Shown here: positions 61,824 to 64,000 of the stretch, in pieces | Layout: each line of letters opens with the position of its first letter | How positions within the stretch are numbered: position 1 is the first letter of the stretch | NCBI RefSeq assembly: GCF_904848185.1 | Contig: NC_051047.1 | Span: forward strand, 20,102,525-20,166,524 | Length of the DNA stretch: 64,000 nucleotides | Reading direction: 5' to 3' | Source: Acanthopagrus latus | Taxonomy: Eukaryota; Chordata; Actinopteri; Spariformes; Sparidae | Program-made: the position numbers and the translations under genes | Notes under the pieces: model-generated | Databases searched by the model: none | The model's input: only the letters and a program-made list of their open reading frames with translations | Told to the model about the DNA's origin: nothing

Positions 61824-64000
61824 CTGAAAAACAAAGAGCGAGAGTAAGATTAATCAGTCCATCAGTAATCCAGTCAGTGAATCATTCAAAATATTCTCAC
61901 ACAGTCTTGGCACCTATTTTACCATGTTCTTGGGCTACATGATACATGTATGTAATATTGGGTATATACACGATACACTCTGGTTTCTGTCACATCCACA
62001 GGCCTGCATATGTATCCTGAAAGATTCAAACAATCCAAAAGCTGTTCTGTATCCTGTTAGCCCAGTGGACTCTGTGGTTTGGACTGAGCACAGTGATTTC
62101 AACCTCAGATCCAAACTGTAATAGTTATCTGAAATATTATTGTAATGTGGTGAGGAGGGCCTGCAGCGAAACCTTCAGAAGAAATTTTCAATGTCCGATT
62201 GAATATTTTTGCTCCGTCACAAGGCAAGCAAGACAAAAATATTGGAAATTGACATATTGTTCTATGAAATTTGGATTTTAGTGTAGCCATATAAAGTGAC
62301 TCTGATCCTTTGTACAACAATATAAATGTAGGTCATATTTAGTTTTAATCAAAGGGTATTGGCATCAACCTTAAAGAAAGAAGGAAAAGACACATTAATA
62401 AAACCATAATCCAAAGTTTCCTGCTGAAATTCTCACTGTCGTGTCTGCTACATTCATCAACCGAGCTGAGAAGCAGGACAAATGAAGAAAATGTGGCTGC
62501 GGAAAGGAGGCTGGCGGCAGCCAAAGCTAACAGAGACATCGGCCAAGTCGCTCGGCTCTCGCCTGGTGCTGTGCATTCACACGCGCTGCTTTGCTAAGAA
62601 GCCCAGTCTTATTCTGCCTGATCCATAAAGAAACACCGCTGTCACACCTGCTCCATGCAGAGGTCAGAGTGCGAGATGTGTGAACACCGCACACGCGCTT
62701 GACTCACGTGCACAAAAACACACAAAGTCAATCATCCATTTTGCTTGAAAAGTCGAGGCTACAGACATTAAAAGAAAAGAAAGTTCCACTGAGGGATGGA
62801 CATCTGCCAGCGTGTGTGGAGTGCTGTTAGTTACTGTAACATGGCAGAGTTTATTATTCTGTCTTATTATTTTAGATTATGTATTTCTGGGAGAAAGGCA
62901 AACGGCACGCTGACTGTTTATTTGACAAGCAATTCTCAGCCAGAAAATTATACTGTGTTTAAAGGGGCTGCACGAACGGTCTAGACCACAGGATCCTACG
63001 ATGAAGACGACCACACACATACTCGCACACACGCACACAGATAAATGCCTTAAGTGTGGCACTTCTGTCGATAGTGTTTAATTCTGTGACGCATGGTTCA
63101 ACAACTGAAACATGTTAAATATGGTAAAATAGGTCCAGCGCAAATCTCCTCAAACTGACGCTGGCCTACCGCCGAGATGTTGATACTTGTTTCTCGAAAA
63201 CTGAATTGTCTCTTTTTGGGGTTTGTCTTCTTGAGGTTTCTATTCAGGGTGTTGCAAGAAATATCCTCAGAGAATGTCCGAGCACTGAGAATGTTTCCAC
63301 AGTTGACGTTACTATGGAAGCTCTAAATCAAATCAGTCCAAACTGTCACTGTTGTTCAGGTTTTATGGTCTCAGTTTTTATATATATAAAAAAAAAGTTA
63401 AGAGAGTTGAGGCCAAGTTGTAAAGTAAATCTTCAAATATCACCTAGGTTGCAGAAATAAAAGCCAGAGACAGAGGGCAGGGGTAACACTTTACAAAAAG
63501 GGACGGAAAAATATGAGCAGTAACTGAGGAGCAAGTAAGGATTCAGTAAGGATGATTCAGTTGTAAGTGTTTAAGGAATCTGTTACTCAGTATGATGTCT
63601 CACTTTACTTGAGATACACAGAGTAACTAATGATTCAGTAATTAATAGTTCACAAGTGTGTGCCAATCAGGTAGTTCATAGTTTATCATCAACTCATGAA
63701 AAAAGTGGTCAACATGTAAATTCAGATATTCATGGCAAAGTAATCATTACCTAATGATTCGTTAATATAGTATCTCCCAGTCTGTTCTCTAGTAACTCAT
63801 CAGTATCTACTATAGAGTCCTCAAATCACAGTTATTCAAGAATTATTCATTAACAATTCATAAACTATAAAGTCATTCCTGAGTCGTTCCTTACTTGCTC
63901 CTCAGTAACTACTCACAGTTTAGAGTACCATCTTGTAAAGTCATACCCAAACCTCTAAAAGTGATATATGATACCACTGAAAGATTATGATGAAAGATGC
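61824..64000 (-). other. epha3: epha3 intron, partial (upstream exon beyond window)
   Basis: No exon for the activation loop (DFGLS to YTTR) is visible on the minus strand between the kinase exon and the right edge, so this intron exceeds 2,177 bases. It contains an inverted-repeat element at 63,482-63,947 and a short CA-rich patch near 63,011-63,040. Nothing else is recognisable. Confidence 0.85.
63482..63947. mobile_element. non-autonomous DNA element with long inverted repeats
   Basis: The left end begins GGTAACACTTTACAA and the right end is its near reverse complement (TTGTAAAGTCATACC), with 13 of 15 bases matching. Further in, TAACTGAGGAGCAAGTAAGG on the left is matched by CCTTACTTGCTCCTCAGT on the right, so the inverted repeats span about 60 bases. 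There is no transposase frame, so it is a MITE-like element. It lies in an epha3 intron. Class (hAT-like or other) is not established because no clear target duplication is visible. Confidence 0.75.

Larger units (their letters stand above)
45715..64000 (-). other. epha3: epha3 locus, 3' part (four last coding exons, introns, 3' UTR)
   Basis: The minus strand carries the last four coding exons of an Eph-family receptor tyrosine kinase. The exons splice in frame through three canonical GT-AG introns of 5,795, 6,538 and 1,030 bases and give 201 residues ending in PVPV. The family is certain from the kinase C-lobe and SAM sequences. Assignment to EPHA3 rather than EPHA4, EPHA5 or EPHA7 rests on the kinase-end string RNNRPKFEQIVSILDKLIRN, the SAM string SYSSCDT, GPQKK where most other EphA SAM domains have GHQKK, and the C-terminus KNGPVPV. 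EphA3 is a plasma-membrane receptor for GPI-anchored ephrin-A ligands that works in axon guidance and tissue-boundary formation. The 5' part, including the ectodomain, membrane segment and activation loop, is outside the window. A teleost may carry more than one epha3 paralogue, and this sequence cannot say which one this is. Confidence 0.9.

Overview
The window is vertebrate nuclear DNA, most likely from a spiny-rayed (percomorph-type) teleost fish. The evidence is canonical GT-AG introns, long AT-rich non-coding stretches, very many CA/GT, GA and TA microsatellites, and degenerate dispersed repeats of kinds common in fish genomes. There is no bacterial, viral or plasmid-like coding organisation. 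Nearly all of the open reading frames are chance frames in non-coding DNA or translations of simple repeats.

Only one gene can be supported: the 3' end of an Eph receptor tyrosine kinase on the minus strand, best matched to epha3. Four coding exons are visible in transcription order: 61823-61674 (kinase C-lobe, APE motif and subdomain IX), 60643-60450 (end of the kinase domain), 53911-53756 (linker and first part of the SAM domain) and 47960-47855 (rest of the SAM domain and the C-terminal PDZ ligand PVPV). Together they give a continuous frame of 201 residues. Exon lengths of 150, 194, 156 and 106 coding bases and all three junctions are coherent. The ligand-binding, membrane-spanning and N-terminal kinase exons lie beyond the right edge. 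A 3' untranslated region of about 2.1 kb probably ends near 45.7 kb, at overlapping AATAAA signals.

Right part (45.7-64 kb): the epha3 3' UTR, four exons and introns. The introns hold two degenerate inverted-repeat elements (49.25-50.19 kb), a third at 63.48-63.95 kb, and a CA-repeat tract just inside the donor site of the SAM exon, which is the most functionally suggestive feature here.

Left part (1-45.7 kb): about 45 kb downstream of epha3 with no supportable gene. It carries dispersed repeats in at least five recurring families, LINE-type 3' tails, microsatellites, purine or pyrimidine tracts, and several AT-rich blocks dense in homeodomain, POU and SOX-like sites. These blocks look like conserved regulatory elements, but this cannot be shown without alignment. 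I found no new multi-gene system; the findings concern splicing, 3' UTR signals, transposon architecture and candidate regulatory DNA.
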